Source of the DNA: Cercis canadensis
Lineage: Eukaryota > Streptophyta > Magnoliopsida > Fabales > Fabaceae
NCBI GenBank assembly: GCA_003255065.1
Contig: QAOA01001436.1
Span: 503,842 to 567,841 of the forward strand
Length of the DNA: 64,000 nucleotides
Direction: 5' to 3'
Part shown: positions 11,940-24,599 of the stretch, piece after piece
Numbering within the stretch: position 1 is the first letter of the stretch
Layout: the number at the start of each line of letters is the position of its first letter
The notes under the pieces: generated by a model
Database searches by the model: none
What the model was told of the DNA's origin: nothing
What the model saw: the letters and a program-made list of their open reading frames with translations, nothing else
Position numbers and translations under genes: made by a program

Positions 11940-12406
11940 TGATTAACCAAGTTTTTACTTACACCCTCTCAATATTTCATTGGCCAAGCACTTTAGTGTT
12001 AGTTGTTGCATTTCAGCAACAAGTGCCACAAAAATGATATCCTAAAATGATATGCATTATTATTATTGGGTCTCCAACCAACTCTTTTTCACATTCAAGG
12101 GCTTTCGAGTTCGGGTAAAAAGGCTCATGCCATTACCACATACCACGTTCTTATATGTGGATTACTAAAATCNTGATTAACCAAGTTTTTACTTACACCC
12201 CGTCAATATTTCATTGGCCAAACACTTTAGTGTTAGTTGTTGCATTTCAGCACCAAGTGGCACAAAAATAATATCCTAAAATGATATGCATTATTATTAT
12301 TGGGTCTCCAACCAACTCTTTTTCACATTCAAGGGCTTTCGAGTTCGGGTAAAAAGGCTCATGCCATTACCACATACCACGTTCTTATATGTGGATTACT
12401 AAAATC
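11940..12406. repeat. Direct repeat around a single N (probable assembly join)
   Basis: 11940-12172 and 12174-12406 are 233-base copies differing at only a few positions, separated by one N at 12173. Exact abutment on a single N suggests two overlapping contig ends that were not merged. The sequence itself is AT-rich and non-coding. Confidence 0.9.
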
Positions 12407-12409
12407 TAG

Positions 12410-12960
12410 ATAAGTTTACTTGTGCAGTTTTATCTTTAATGAAATTAATGATTTTTTTTTTTGCTTTAGGAGTCCAATTGTTAAAACACTCACAGCTGTA
12501 ACTTTGTATGAGAGAACACTTTGAAACCCTCATTTTGTCAATGAGAGGTCTTGAACACAATACCCTCTTATTATGAAGAGAATCTTATGACCAACTAATT
12601 TACAACCCAATTAACAAAATTAATGATTTATGAATTTAAATATTGGATAGGTAAATTTCTCCCTAAAACTAAATATAACCATTGTGCTATGGCATAAATA
12701 GAAATAATATAAATCTGTATTCTGAGACTAGTTTTGAACACTACCTTTCTTTCTCTTTTGGTGTTTGAACTTCGAACACTAGCGCGTTGTATTCAAGTAT
12801 TTTATACTGAATATAGTGGTCATAATGTTTAATTTTCGTGGTCGTCAATGGTAAATATTCAATGATGTCATTCTCCTTGCTTATATTTTAATCAAAACTA
12901 TCACATTTTTTAAGGATGCAAGAATCTATGTTATGGGCAATGTCCCGTCAGACTATACAC
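12410..12960. other. Intergenic, nothing recognised
   Basis: AT-rich non-coding sequence without open frames or clear repeats. Confidence 0.5.
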
Positions 12961-12961
12961 T

Positions 12962-13668
12962 ATATTAAGTTGTTGATTCCAGATCCTGCAAAAATGCATC
13001 AGTTTATATGAAACAAAACAATTATAATGGAGTGAATATTGGAGTCATTCCTCCGAATATTATGCATTTATAAAATATTGATACATCTACCGCACTTTTC
13101 AAATAATTTCTATTGCTACAGTAGATATCTTTTTTTATTTTTCTTGTTGAGTGTTGCATTTTAGGAAATAATAGAATGTCAAATTTTTGTTTAGAGATTT
13201 AGTGAAGTGTGGCACTTTGAAATTTTTTTTTATTTTTTTACATTTCGTGAAGGATAGTTGCATTTTAAAGGGGGCGCATGTAGAGTGCCGCACTATGATA
13301 GTGTGGCACTCCACATATTTCCATCTCCCAAAATTCGACTCTCCATGGTAAATCCGAACCCAAAATGTGACTCCCAATTGCTAAAAGAAGCCTAGCACTT
13401 TACTGCCAACATTTTTTCTCCTAGCCTATATTAAGTTGTTGATTCCAGATCCTGCAAAAATGCAACAGTTTATATGAAACAAAACAATTATAATGGAGTG
13501 AATATTGGAGTCATTTCTCCGAATATTATGCATTTGCAAAATATTGACACATCTACGACACATTTTAAATAATTTCCATTGTTACGGAATTTTTTTTTAT
13601 TTTTTTTTTTCTTGTTGAGTGTTGCATTTTGAGAAATAATAGAGTGTCGAATTCTTGTTTAGAGATTT
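12962..13668. repeat. Dispersed repeat, two direct copies plus a shared palindromic block
   Basis: About 12962-13200 (starting ttgttgattccagatcctgc) recurs at 13434-13668 in the same orientation. Between them, 13260-13380 contains gagtgccgcact and a stretch that is the reverse complement of 16025-16130. This is a family also found at 15.99-19.1 kb. The second copy is cut off at 13668-13672 by the adjacent TIR element. Confidence 0.75.
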
Positions 13669-13671
13669 AGG

Positions 13672-14308
<637 letters not shown>

Positions 14309-15183
14309 NNNNNNNNNNNNNNNNNNNNNNNNNNNNNNNNNNNNNNNNNNNNNNNNNNNNNNNNNNNNNNNNNNNNNNNNNNNNNNNNNNNNNNNNNNNN
14401 NNNNNNNNNNNNNNNNNNNNNNNNNNNNNNNNNNNNNNNNNNNNNNNNNNNNNNNNNNNNNNNNNNNNNNNNNNNNNNNNNNNNNNNNNNNNNNNNNNNN
14501 NNNNNNNNNNNNNNNNNNNNNNNNNNNNNNNNNNNNNNNNNNNNNNNNNNNNNNNNNNNNNNNNNNNNNNNNNNNNNNNNNNNNNNNNNNNNNNNNNNNN
14601 NNNNNNNNNNNNNNNNNNNNNNNNNNNNNNNNNNNNNNNNNNNNNNNNNNNNNNNNNNNNNNNNNNNNNNNNNNNNNNNNNNNNNNNNNNNNNNNNNNNN
14701 NNNNNNNNNNNNNNNNNNNNNNNNNNNNNNNNNNNNNNNNNNNNNNNNNNNNNNNNNNNNNNNNNNNNNNNNNNNNNNNNNNNNNNNNNNNNNNNNNNNN
14801 NNNNNNNNNNNNNNNNNNNNNNNNNNNNNNNNNNNNNNNNNNNNNNNNNNNNNNNNNNNNNNNNNNNNNNNNNNNNNNNNNNNNNNNNNNNNNNNNNNNN
14901 NNNNNNNNNNNNNNNNNNNNNNNNNNNNNNNNNNNNNNNNNNNNNNNNNNNNNNNNNNNNNNNNNNNNNNNNNNNNNNNNNNNNNNNNNNNNNNNNNNNN
15001 NNNNNNNNNNNNNNNNNNNNNNNNNNNNNNNNNNNNNNNNNNNNNNNNNNNNNNNNNNNNNNNNNNNNNNNNNNNNNNNNNNNNNNNNNNNNNNNNNNNN
15101 NNNNNNNNNNNNNNNNNNNNNNNNNNNNNNNNNNNNNNNNNNNNNNNNNNNNNNNNNNNNNNNNNNNNNNNNNNNNNNNNNNN
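14309..15183. other. Assembly gap (875 N)
   Basis: Unknown sequence. The right end of the ACC oxidase-bearing element and the continuation of the beta-xylosidase fragment lie in or across it. Confidence 0.99.
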
Positions 15184-15237
15184 CAATTTACTGGAAGACC
15201 AGGTGAAATTGTTTAACATTAAAGTGGAAAATCTTAC

Positions 15238-15577
15238 CACAGCATTGAAATTATACCTACTGAAATCCCTCCACTTCTCCAAGTCATAAGCTGTAAAATG
15301 CTTGCAACAAGCAGAGACCATAAGTCCATCACTTTCACTCTCACCATTGCCACTCAACACCCTTTTCTCCTCGAACCCATTACCAATTTCATCACTACCC
15401 TTCCAATTCCCACCTTGAAGTCCCCTCATAAACTCAATCGCATAAGCCAAAGCGACCATCGGATCCTCTCCTGGTGTCTCTTGGCCTCTACCCCATCTGG
15501 GGTCTCTGAAAATATTAATATTCGGTGCCCAGAAAGTCAACCCAGCTTGGCCAACGTTGTACATAGCTGTAGCCTCA
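15238..15577 (-). pseudogene. Beta-D-xylosidase (GH3, BXL family) exon fragment
   Basis: One exon of a plant bifunctional beta-xylosidase/arabinofuranosidase: [19 protein letters not shown], then [20 protein letters not shown], then [15 protein letters not shown], ending YNFNAVV at a good GT donor (minus strand, exon end 15238). The KHF-type glycosidase core is well kept with no stop. Upstream (higher coordinates) homology ends near 15577 with a stop and no convincing acceptor, and downstream sequence enters the N gap after about 50 bases. A full gene needs several more exons (about 770 residues), so this is a fragment, possibly another captured piece. If the missing exons lie in the gap, only its 5' part would be broken. 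Confidence 0.8.
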
Positions 15578-15994
15578 AGACTTCATCTTTTCCTTTCTTC
15601 GTTGGCTATTGTTTTTGCTTATCTTTTTCAATTTTCCTTTCTCTGTTGGCTGTTGCTTTTGGTTATCTTTTTCAGTTTGTTACTTTGTTTCGTATATGCA
15701 TTTCGAATATCTTTGCAATTTTGGACAGTTTCCTCCGAAACTCACCGACACAGTTCTGTTTCGATGGAAACTATACAATTTCGGAAATGGAATGGTATTT
15801 CATGACGATGAAGGACGAAACCGAAAAATTTCGTGCGTTTCATCCGAAACGACACGACATTTAGTTCCTTGCCTCCTTATGGTCCATAATACCAGCTGAG
15901 GTAGTTAAGACAATATAGCCAAACTGCATCATTTCGTGCAACCAATTGTCAGGGGCAACAGGAATAGCCATACGTGTAAAATACCAAATAAAGT

Positions 15995-16771
15995 TCAAGG
16001 GACAAGATGATAATAGAAGGTTAAGTATAAAATGGGGGGAGTCGCATTTTGGGGTCTGAATTTACCATGAGGAGTCAAATTTTGGGAGATGGGAATATGT
16101 GGAGTGCGGCACTCCACATGTGCCCCCCTCAAAATGCAATTGTTGATAATAAAAGCAATTGTTGTTCCTAGCTCATAATTTGCTTTCGTACTGTGATCAG
16201 AGAAATATAATTAATTTGTTCTCTATTTTTGTTTGATTTTTCGGCTAAGTAATTAAATGATTATCACATAAAAAAAAAAAAATCAAAAGAAGACATAAAT
16301 ATTCGCCATTAGAAAATATTTTTATTTCCTATTTTTATTTCTTTTGTAAAAAGAATGTGTATTGGGGGTTCCACCCCACCAAGAAACCAATGGTTAAAAG
16401 TTAGTCCTTTATCTCCTTACTTTTGGTCAATCCTTTGTCTTCTTTATTCTTCAGCACAACATGGGAGAATTGAGTAGATGAAGGTTATAGGTCATTGATG
16501 ACAACAAAGAATAGTTTGTGTGTTGAAAAAATGGAAATTTAGAAAAAAAAAAAAAGTCACATAAATTACAAGTATGTCATTGGTCTTTGTTAGGAAACAA
16601 TAAAAACATCTTTTAGACGTTTCCAATTTTTTATCAATTTTTGGAAATATTTCCAATATTTTCAATGAAAACATTTTTATTTATATTCAACCAAACATAT
16701 TTTTAAGTTTATTTTTATTTTCAATAAAAATAAAAACATAAAACAACCAAACCAAACGGACCCATGAAGGG
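15995..16771. repeat. Dispersed repeat, copy A
   Basis: The unit runs from gggacaagatgataatagaa to accaaacggaccca. It contains the near-palindrome gtggagtgcggcactccac (about 16098-16116). It matches copy B (16772-19144), which begins directly after it, so the two are tandem. No coding capacity. Confidence 0.8.
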
Positions 16772-16943
16772 AAAAGGGACAAGATGATAATAGAAGGTTA
16801 AGTATAAAATGGGGGGAGTTACATTTTGGGGTCTGAATTTACCATGGGGAGTCAAATTTTGGGAGGTGGGAACATGTCGAGTACGACACTCCACATGTGC
16901 CCCCTCAAAATGCAATTGTTGATAATAAAAGCAATTGTTGTTC

Positions 16944-17987
16944 TTGAGTGATTCTTGTAAATATTGCATTTCTACAAACTAAATACACAAATAAGGCATA
17001 TTTTAAACTATTTCCACGATTATGGTAGTTTTTTATTTTTATTTTTTCTCTTCAATGTCGCATATTGAACCCAATGGAGAGCCAAAATTTTGTGTACATC
17101 TTNTTTTGAACCCAATGGAGAGCTGAATTTTTATGTACATCTTCTATTAAGTGCCGCATTTTGGCATAGAATTTTTTTTTTTAAACAATGCTTAAGGGTG
17201 TCGAATTTAGGTTGATGAAGGGAGCTGAATTTTGGCATGGAAATTTTATTTTTATTTTTTAATTTTTCGGCTAGTGTCGAATTATGGGTGATAGAAGGAA
17301 GCCGAATTTTGGCATAGAAATTTTTTTGTTCTTTTAAATTTTGCTTCACATGTCGACTTTTGGCCAAGAGGGGAGTGTCGACTTTTGGTTTTTGACTCCC
17401 TTGTAGTGTCGAATTTTGCCATCAATTATATGTGCCATGCATGTGGAGTGCCGCACTATAGTATAGCCAAAATTTGACTCTCCTTTATGCTAAAATTTGA
17501 CACCCTTCATGTCATTAAAATTACGCATGACACATATAATTGATGGCAAAATTTGACACTACAAGGGAGTCAAAAACCAAAAGTCGACATGTGAAGCAAA
17601 ATTTTAAAAAGAAAAAAAAAATTCTATGCCAAAATTCGGCACCTTAAAGGAGGTAGGAGCCAAAATTCAGCTCCCTTCTATCACCCATAATTCGACACTA
17701 GCTGCAAAATTTTTTTAAAAAAATAAAAATTTCCATGCCAAAATTCGGCTCCCTTCATCAACCTAAATTTGACACCCTTAAGCATTGTTTAAAAAAAAAA
17801 AATTATGCCAAAATGCGGCACTTAATAGAAGATGTACACAAAAATTCGGCTCTTCATTAGGTTCAAAATGCGACACTGAAGAGAAAAAGTAAAAAAAAAA
17901 AAATCATAATCATAATCATAGAAATAGTTTAAAATATGCCTTATTTATGTATTTAGTTTGTAGAAATGTAATATCTACAAGAATCAC
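16944..17987. mobile_element. Foldback element, ~1 kb hairpin with 9-base target duplication
   Basis: The two halves, about 16948-17440 and 17520-17987, are inverted copies of one another over nearly 500 bases with few mismatches, around a centre near 17440-17520. The 9 bases ttgttgttc occur on both sides (16935-16943 and 17988-17996), whereas the uninterrupted copy A has them once, so this is an insertion with a 9-base target duplication, as for Mutator-like elements. A transcript through it would form a long double-stranded RNA. A single N at 17103 lies inside the left arm. Confidence 0.85.
17065..17143. repeat. Short direct repeat around a single N
   Basis: 38 bases at 17065-17102 recur at 17106-17143 with a few differences, around N at 17103. 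The right hairpin arm has this block only once, so the extra copy is probably an assembly join. Confidence 0.7.
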
Positions 17988-18171
17988 TTGTTGTTCCTAG
18001 CTCATAATTTACTTTCGTACTGTGATCAGAGAAATATAAATAACTTGTTCTCTATTTTTGTTTGATTTTTCGGCTAAGTAATTAAATGATCATCACATCA
18101 AAAAAAAAAAAATCAAAAAAAGATGTAAACATTGGCCTTTAGAAAATATTTTCATTTCCTATTTTCATTTC

Positions 18172-18712
18172 TTGAAATATGTTTTTATTTTCAAATTTTT
18201 ATTTTTAAGAAACATGTTTGCTGAAACTTTTTTATTTCCATTCTCAAACTACATCCCCTACTCCCTCTCCATCCCTATCTAACTTTCTCGCTCAACTTCA
18301 CATCCTCGTTTGATCCTTCTTTCTTTTCCGGCGAGTAGCTTCTCAAGTGACACATTGCAGTTGGAAACAATAGAGAGACATAGAGAAATAAAATGATAAA
18401 GAGAAATAACAAAGAGACAGAAAAAGAAAACATATAGAACAAGAGGAATAAAAATAGAGAGACCAAAGTAGGGAGCATATGGAATTTCAGATTTAGTGTG
18501 TGAAGCAATCACCTTGTTCATCTCCAAAGTAGCATCCCAATCCCACCCTTCACCAATTCCCCTGCTTTCATGGTTATAGTGCAACCATAACTGCATTTCC
18601 AAAATAGTTCTCTAGCAATGGTGGGTTCCGCATTCTGGGTCTAACACCAATCCTTTGAAAATTGAAATATCTTATCTTTTGGCACTTTTCTGAATTGAAC
18701 CTATCAGCAATT
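18172..18712. mobile_element. Insertion in copy B carrying a BAHD gene fragment
   Basis: Comparison with copy A shows about 540 extra bases here. The sequence attttcatttc stands at both borders (about 18162 and 18709), consistent with a target duplication of about 11 bases. The insert carries a recognisable acyltransferase fragment but no transposase. Confidence 0.55.
18480..18660 (-). pseudogene. BAHD acyltransferase fragment (hydroxycinnamoyltransferase-like)
   Basis: The minus strand reads VRPRMRNPPLLENYFGNAV, then after a stop and a frame change MKAGELVKGGIG, then MNKVIASHTKSEI in yet another frame. This order matches the C-terminal half of plant BAHD acyltransferases (R-R-NPPLPENYFGNA, AGELL, then a helix ending NKVIAS). 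At least two frameshifts and a stop are present and neither the HXXXD nor the DFGWG motif is in reach. It is a decayed fragment inside the insertion, not a working gene. Confidence 0.6.
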
Positions 18713-19368
18713 TTCATTTCCTTTGTAAAAGGAATGTGTATTGGGGGTTCCACCCCATCAAGAAACCAATAGTTAAAAGCTGGTCCTTTGTCTCCTTACT
18801 TCTGGTCAATCATTTATCTCCTTTATTCTTCAGCACAACATGGGAGAATTGAGTAGATGAAGGCTATAGGTCATAGATGACAACAAAGAATGATTTGCTT
18901 ATTGAAGAAATTGAAATTTAGAGAAAAAAAAAGTCACATAAATTACAAGTATGTCATCGATTTTTGTTAAAAAACAGTGAAAACGTCTTTTAGACGTTTC
19001 CAGTTTTTTACCAATTTTTGGAAATATTTCCAATTTTTTCAACGAAAACATTTTTATTTATACTCAACTAAACATATTTTAAAATTTATTTTTATTTTCA
19101 ATAAAAATGAAAATAGAAAATAACTAAACCAAACGGACCCACGAAAGGAAACGACACCATTTAGCGTTGAATGTCAAGCAGTTTAATTTAAAACAGAAGC
19201 GTAGATACTGTCCAATAAACATTAGAAGAAATGGATTGAGATGTCGTTTTAACTTTGAGGTTGAGGCAGAAGAGCGAGTGTGGCCACCGCCACCGCCACC
19301 GCCACCCCAACCCCCAACCAATCACATTAGTTTGGATTGGTGCAAAGTGTGGCGAGTGACTGTAACTA

Positions 19369-22300
19369 ATGGAAGCCCTGGGTGAGCTTGAGCGACTTCA
19401 AACTCAGCTCCTGCAACGAATATCAAGACTAGAACTCTCCCATCTTCCCCAACACCACTCTGTTTCCTCATCTATATTAACCTTGAATCCGCCTCACATT
19501 TCCGACACCGATGGCGACACCGAAGGTCACCTCTCTGCTATTTTGCGCTCCAACGACGTTGACGACTTCTCCTTCAAGAGGGTCCCTTCCGATTACTACG
19601 ATTGGCCTCTTGAAGCCCGCCGTGATGTTCTGGGTGCTGCGTCCATCGATCATCTTTGCAAAAGTATAGTCTTGGTAAGTTGAACTCGTATTCCTATGTC
19701 CTTGCTGCTATTTCATATCCCTTTTGTTGTATTTCTTCTTCATGTCGGGGGGTTGGACTGGATTAGCAACCTAGTTTGAGCAAATCCCATTAGGTACATT
19801 CAAACTCGAACTTGGTTTTAGAATGTGGACTATGCTGAATATTGTTTTAGTTGTAGAAACAATAATCATAGACAAAGGGGACGCTGAATAACAATTATTC
19901 ACTAATTTTGGACTCTCTGGTAAATGTTTGAGGGAGAGAAGGGGGTTGGTCTTTTTGATGGCTGTCTTTGCCCCAGATCTGCTGTGCATCTGAATCTCAA
20001 ATAATGAGCGATGGAAGTAATGTGCGGTCTGTCAGCTATCTCCATGTTGATGCTGAGCCAACTAATTTAACTTAGCGGAAGAGAGAAATCAAAAGTAAAA
20101 AAAATTTAACTTGAAGGGGATTAAAGAAAGACCAAGACAAATATCAATATGATGCTTGAATATACTGCAATATTAGGAAACAAGTTTGAAATAAAATATT
20201 CATGGACGTTTAGCAGTCTTATGTATGTTTAGATCTCAATGCGGACAATTGGAAATTATATGGGCAGTATTAAGAAGTTAATATTGACTGAGCTCCCTCT
20301 GGTTTTGAATCATATGTTTTTAATGCTGGGCTGAAGCTTTTTCATTCTGATCAGGTTAATACTCAAGCACCGTGTAATGTAATTGACTGTAGTGATCGCA
20401 AAAATTCAAAGTATTATGTGGTTGTTGTTCAGGTACCCAGCTATTTCCTCTTTATTCACTCCTCCAAGTCACTTGACAGTTTACTCTCTGACCGACTATC
20501 TTAACTATCTGATGGCTTACAACTTTTGTTGTTGCAGTACACTGCTCGGTTCAATGCTGAGGCCGTGAGAAATTTTCTGTATTCACTCAACAATGGAAAT
20601 GTAGCTAAAAAGAGATTCAACTGTAAGTTATTGACTAAACAAGTCATATATATACATAGATAGGCATAATTTGCATCCACACAGCCATTAAATACTTTTT
20701 GAGCTGTTGACTATCTGTGCTTGAATCATGAGCCTTTGGAAAAACTAGAATTAACTAACCATTTTGAATAAAATCCTAGTGAATATGATTGTTGCCTTGA
20801 AAGCAGCAAGAAGGCCATACACTTTTATCAGCTAGATACTCATCAACTTTACAATATAGGCTGCCTCAAGATGATCGGATCTATCTGATAAATAATGATG
20901 TCTGCAGCTTTCATTCTGTCTCTCCTTGTGATCGTTCATTTTAATTATTATCTTCCTTTTATTAAATAATTTTTGGAAAAGTCTCCAATCTTTTCCATAA
21001 CATTTTCTTTTTAAGTTTGTAAACTTGTTCCTTATCTGAAGGTAATGATGATTATTATTAATTACACAGTGAGGCTTGCTCCGGAGGAGACATCAGCAGA
21101 GTTAACTGGTTTTGTGCGCAACGCAGTGACTTGCATTGGCATGAAAACAGACATTCCGGTAAAGACTGGACCAATATAGGAAGTCTTCTGATATATGTAG
21201 ACAACAAAATATTGACAGCTTAACTAGACCTCTGAAATTAGTCCTCATTCATGCTGTTTGATGGTTATTACTTATCTCTATTTATTATACGCAATTTTAT
21301 GTTTGTCGTGCTAATGCTTTGATAATTGACACAAACAAAGAACAATAGCTTACATAGCTAGAAGGGAAATACTATTTAATTTACTCATGTTTCACTCTTT
21401 ACAACTTTGACCTCATTGTCATTTGTGATGCTCATGGTGATGATGTGATCTTTCTGCTTTTCATGTGCCTTTGACAAAGATTTTTCTGACATATCTTCAG
21501 GGTGTTGTATCCTGTTTGATGTGGGACTAGCACATATTAGCCTTCTTGCTTTAATTGTCTGTACTGCCTACGGCCAGTGTTGCAGGGCTGTATGACAGAA
21601 GATCCATTATTTTTTTTAGTAATGTCCCCTTTGTAGTTTATATGATCTCATGGATCATCTGTGTGTGATCTGAATCCCTCCAATCTTTCTTCCAGCTGTT
21701 TGACTGGTCCACAGTTTGTAATATATCATGTCTATCTAAATTATAAAGTCCAGGGCTGAAGTGACATGAAAAGAAGTTTTTTTTTTAATTTTTGGACACG
21801 GTAATCGTGATTCACTGTAATTAATGACTGTCTATGAACCATTTTTGTTAATCTTCTTCTTGTACAAGAATACACCGATAGATATAGCTTGCAATCAAGG
21901 ACTTTGTTTATGCAGTCTCCATTAGCCTCTTGGAGTATACACATCTCAAGTTGAAGTACTCAAAAAATCTTTGAAAATCCATGTCTTAAATAGGATGGAA
22001 TCCAAATCCAGAAGAAAATTGTTTTCTGTTATCTTATTTACTTTCTCCTCCTCGGACAAGTTTCATTCAAACTTGAGACGTACTTGTTTATCATTTGAAC
22101 AATGTAAAGGGCTCAAGGACCATAAAATATTTTAAATACCTTCTTTTGTTGCATTTATCTTCTAATCACAATACAGTTCATTTTCTTGTCCAGTTAGAAA
22201 TTATGATTCCTTATCTATGCAAGAGAATCCTTCAGCATTTTTCTTTATTGATTGGATACATGGTCTGGTTTCAGGTGATTTTGGATGAAGCCATTGTAAA

Positions 22301-22418
22301 GCTAACTCCAGATTTCTTTTGGTTGGGCGGCGGTGAGGTTGATCTGAAGCTTGGAATCAGGACATCTCAATTAATCAGATTTGTCAAACCATTCATTGTC
22401 AGCTGTAGCAATAATTGA
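19369..22418 (+). CDS. YbaK/prolyl-tRNA synthetase-associated domain protein
   Basis: Five exons, 19369-19674, 20355-20432, 20538-20622, 21070-21158 and 22275-22418, give 233 residues with all GT-AG junctions and consistent phases. Residues 1-95 are a plant N-terminal region starting with a short Leu-rich helix (LGELERLQTQLLQRISRLEL). From about 90 comes a YbaK-like fold: RRDVLGAASIDHLCKSIVLV, YYVVVVQYTARFN, LRLAPEETSAELTGFVRN and FFWLGGGEVDLKLGIRTSQL. Bacterial YbaK/ProX relatives hydrolyse mischarged aminoacyl-tRNA (for example Cys-tRNA(Pro)). Eukaryotic stand-alone members are poorly characterised, so an editing role is an inference. The last intron is 1.1 kb. The start ATG is the first in the frame; no clear TATA box is seen. 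Confidence 0.85.
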
Positions 22419-23250
22419 TTTTTGCTTCACAAAATGTAGTTAAGATAATTGAGCAGCAAGCTTCAACGAGACAGTTGGATTTTGGAAAGATTCGGAGATG
22501 ATATTTTCAATTCTCCATTCTTGATATTACATGACTGCAACTGAGATAGTTCTTCTCAACAGCGTTTGTAATGTGCAGCGGAGATTTAAAATGCAAGTAG
22601 AATCATTGCTTCGTATTGTGTGGTAGGATTTAGACTGCTTATTTGTTAAGACATGATTATGATCGGATATTGGATGAAGAACTATTACACCACGTGGGAG
22701 ACACATATTCTTTATCTTTCCTGCAGTAGTGGAAATCCCCTTGCAGTATTTGGGCCAGCTAAAAGTCACAGTTTTCTCATAAGGATATGCTTATAACTGT
22801 AAAACAGTTAACTGAAAATTGTGGAGAGACTAGAAAAGAGTTATTATAATTGCTATCTTTATTTATTTAAGAGAAATACCAACCAACACGAGGATGATAA
22901 GTTGGCTAGTCATCCATCGCTTTCGTTCGATCTTTTATTCACAGTAATGCATTCATTCATCCATGATCCCACACACATAAAATATATTAACTCGTAGAAA
23001 AAAGTAAAGTGCCACTATTCATCAATTTATTGTATTCTTTTCAATTGAGTGAGTAAATTTTTGGCAGATATGGAAACACAGTATTCTGACACCTTCGCCA
23101 AGGCATTGCATGTGCTTGAAATGTTATGGTTCAGCCTGCAATGTTGACGAAAATTATACAAGGATAAAAACAAAAGAGTAAAGGATTTACTGTCCTCTCC
23201 CATCACCAAAAGCTACCTAGCACTCTTCGACTTAAGAAGTGATGAAGCAG

Positions 23251-24529
23251 CTAGGGCTTTCCATTGTGAATGGGTGGTTTCCTGTGGGGTTGCGCATAAT
23301 CCATTTCAACTATGTCCTCTACAGCATCACCTGCGTTTGGATTTACAGTTTGTTCAACATGGCCTTGAGCAGGTCCCAGCAATGACCGTGCGTGCCTCCT
23401 CAACTCCTACACAAGCATATGTCTCTAAGTTTCCATTATTCCCCAAGAATTTTCAAACTCTATTAGACCATTCCATAAATATTTCCATATGCTATACATA
23501 TCACTGATAGAACAGAATACAGATGCATGCACGGAAAAAATTGAAGGAAAGAGAGGCAAACAGTTATAAGGTAAAAATGAAATTCATCCAACATGTTTTT
23601 TCCTGAAAGGCACTTCCAAAGAAAAAAAAAACCTTAAAATATTGCAGTGTTATCAGTGAAAGCATGTACCTTTTTTTCGAAGAAGAATGGCAAATCCGTC
23701 AGAAAAGATGAAGTTGCAACCTCAGTTCCTGCATACCCACCAGCATTACTAATAAATCACTGTTATTTTACAAGACGAGAAATTTTAAGGTGTATATGGC
23801 CAGTGTACCGCTAGGAAGGTTATAAAGTTTCTAAATTATGAAGTTACATGCTTGCAAATTTCTTGAGAAAAAAGAAAAGAAAAAAAAAAAATTGGCCTTG
23901 CACCATAATATGACCTTCACAAAAGTTCTGCATGCACATTATCAAGATTGGAAGTTACAATTTTTTTATCATTCCTATTAGATTGCCGAGGGAAAGAGTC
24001 AAGTGATACACAGCAGAGATTCCTTTTGTTCAATAATCAATGGCAGAAGTTGCATTTTTCTTTTCGTACATATGAATTCTCACGTGCAAAGAAATTGAGA
24101 AGATATTCAAACTTGGAAAAGCACCTGAAGTTGTCCCAAGGACCACTTGTTTCAAATTGGATGAACTTCCATTTGCGACTTTCTGTTGCTTGGCTTGTTT
24201 CAACCTGGATCCGCTTAATGTCTCCAACAATTTCATCTGGTATTTATCCTGCAGGTAATCTCATATTTCAGATTCAGCCACCGTCATTAATTTCAAATAC
24301 TTTTTTTTTTTAACAAAGTTGTCCTTAATTTGTGCTATTAATTAGAAAATTAAGGAGCTGGGAACTTAGAATATTGAGCATATAAAAGTTAATAAAGTGA
24401 TATTTGGAAGCCAACCTTGTGAAATTGGTATTTTTGAGTCTCTTTTTGGGTAGCAGTGAGAGGACGCGCGCTGCATGCATGCAAAGAAAGACAGAGGAGG
24501 GGGAGGAGAAGCAGAATAAGGGAAGACAT
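23251..24529 (-). CDS. CLEL/GOLVEN/RGF secreted peptide precursor
   Basis: Four short exons, 24416-24529, 24125-24248, 23670-23728 and 23251-23406 (minus), join through GT-AG introns in phases 0, 1, 0 to a 150-residue precursor. Residues 1-21 are a strong signal peptide (LILLLLPLLCLSLHACSA). A variable basic/Ser-rich middle follows. The last exon encodes ELRRHARSLLG, an acidic stretch, and the C-terminal hormone-like motif DYAQPHRKPPIHN (135-147), followed by only Gly-Lys-Pro and the stop. The D-Y start (tyrosine sulfation site), Pro-Pro and terminal I-H-N are the signature of the RGF/GLV/CLEL family, which controls root meristem size, root hairs and gravitropic bending. RRHA/RSLL upstream resembles subtilase SBT6.1 sites. 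No exon is long enough to stand out as an ORF. The first ATG giving a signal peptide was chosen; upstream untranslated exons cannot be excluded. Confidence 0.88.
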
Positions 24530-24599
24530 GGATGTGATTATCAGATAAACTTGGCTCGAGAGCAAGAGTAGTGAGATTTGTATGTGAGTCTAGGGTCAG

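Larger units (their letters stand above)
16772..19144. repeat. Dispersed repeat, copy B, interrupted by two insertions
   Basis: The same unit as copy A, split by a foldback element at 16944-17987 and by a second insertion at about 18172-18712. Removing the insertions leaves a colinear match to copy A over its whole length (for example gtgtattgggggttccaccc occurs in both). The order of insertion into a tandem repeat is therefore readable. Confidence 0.8.

Noticed and set aside
19285-19312. (CCACCG)n-like Pro-rich coding tract upstream of the YbaK gene
   Set aside because: The forward frame containing it overlaps the leader and the real start at 19369; a short CCG/CCA repeat in the leader explains it.
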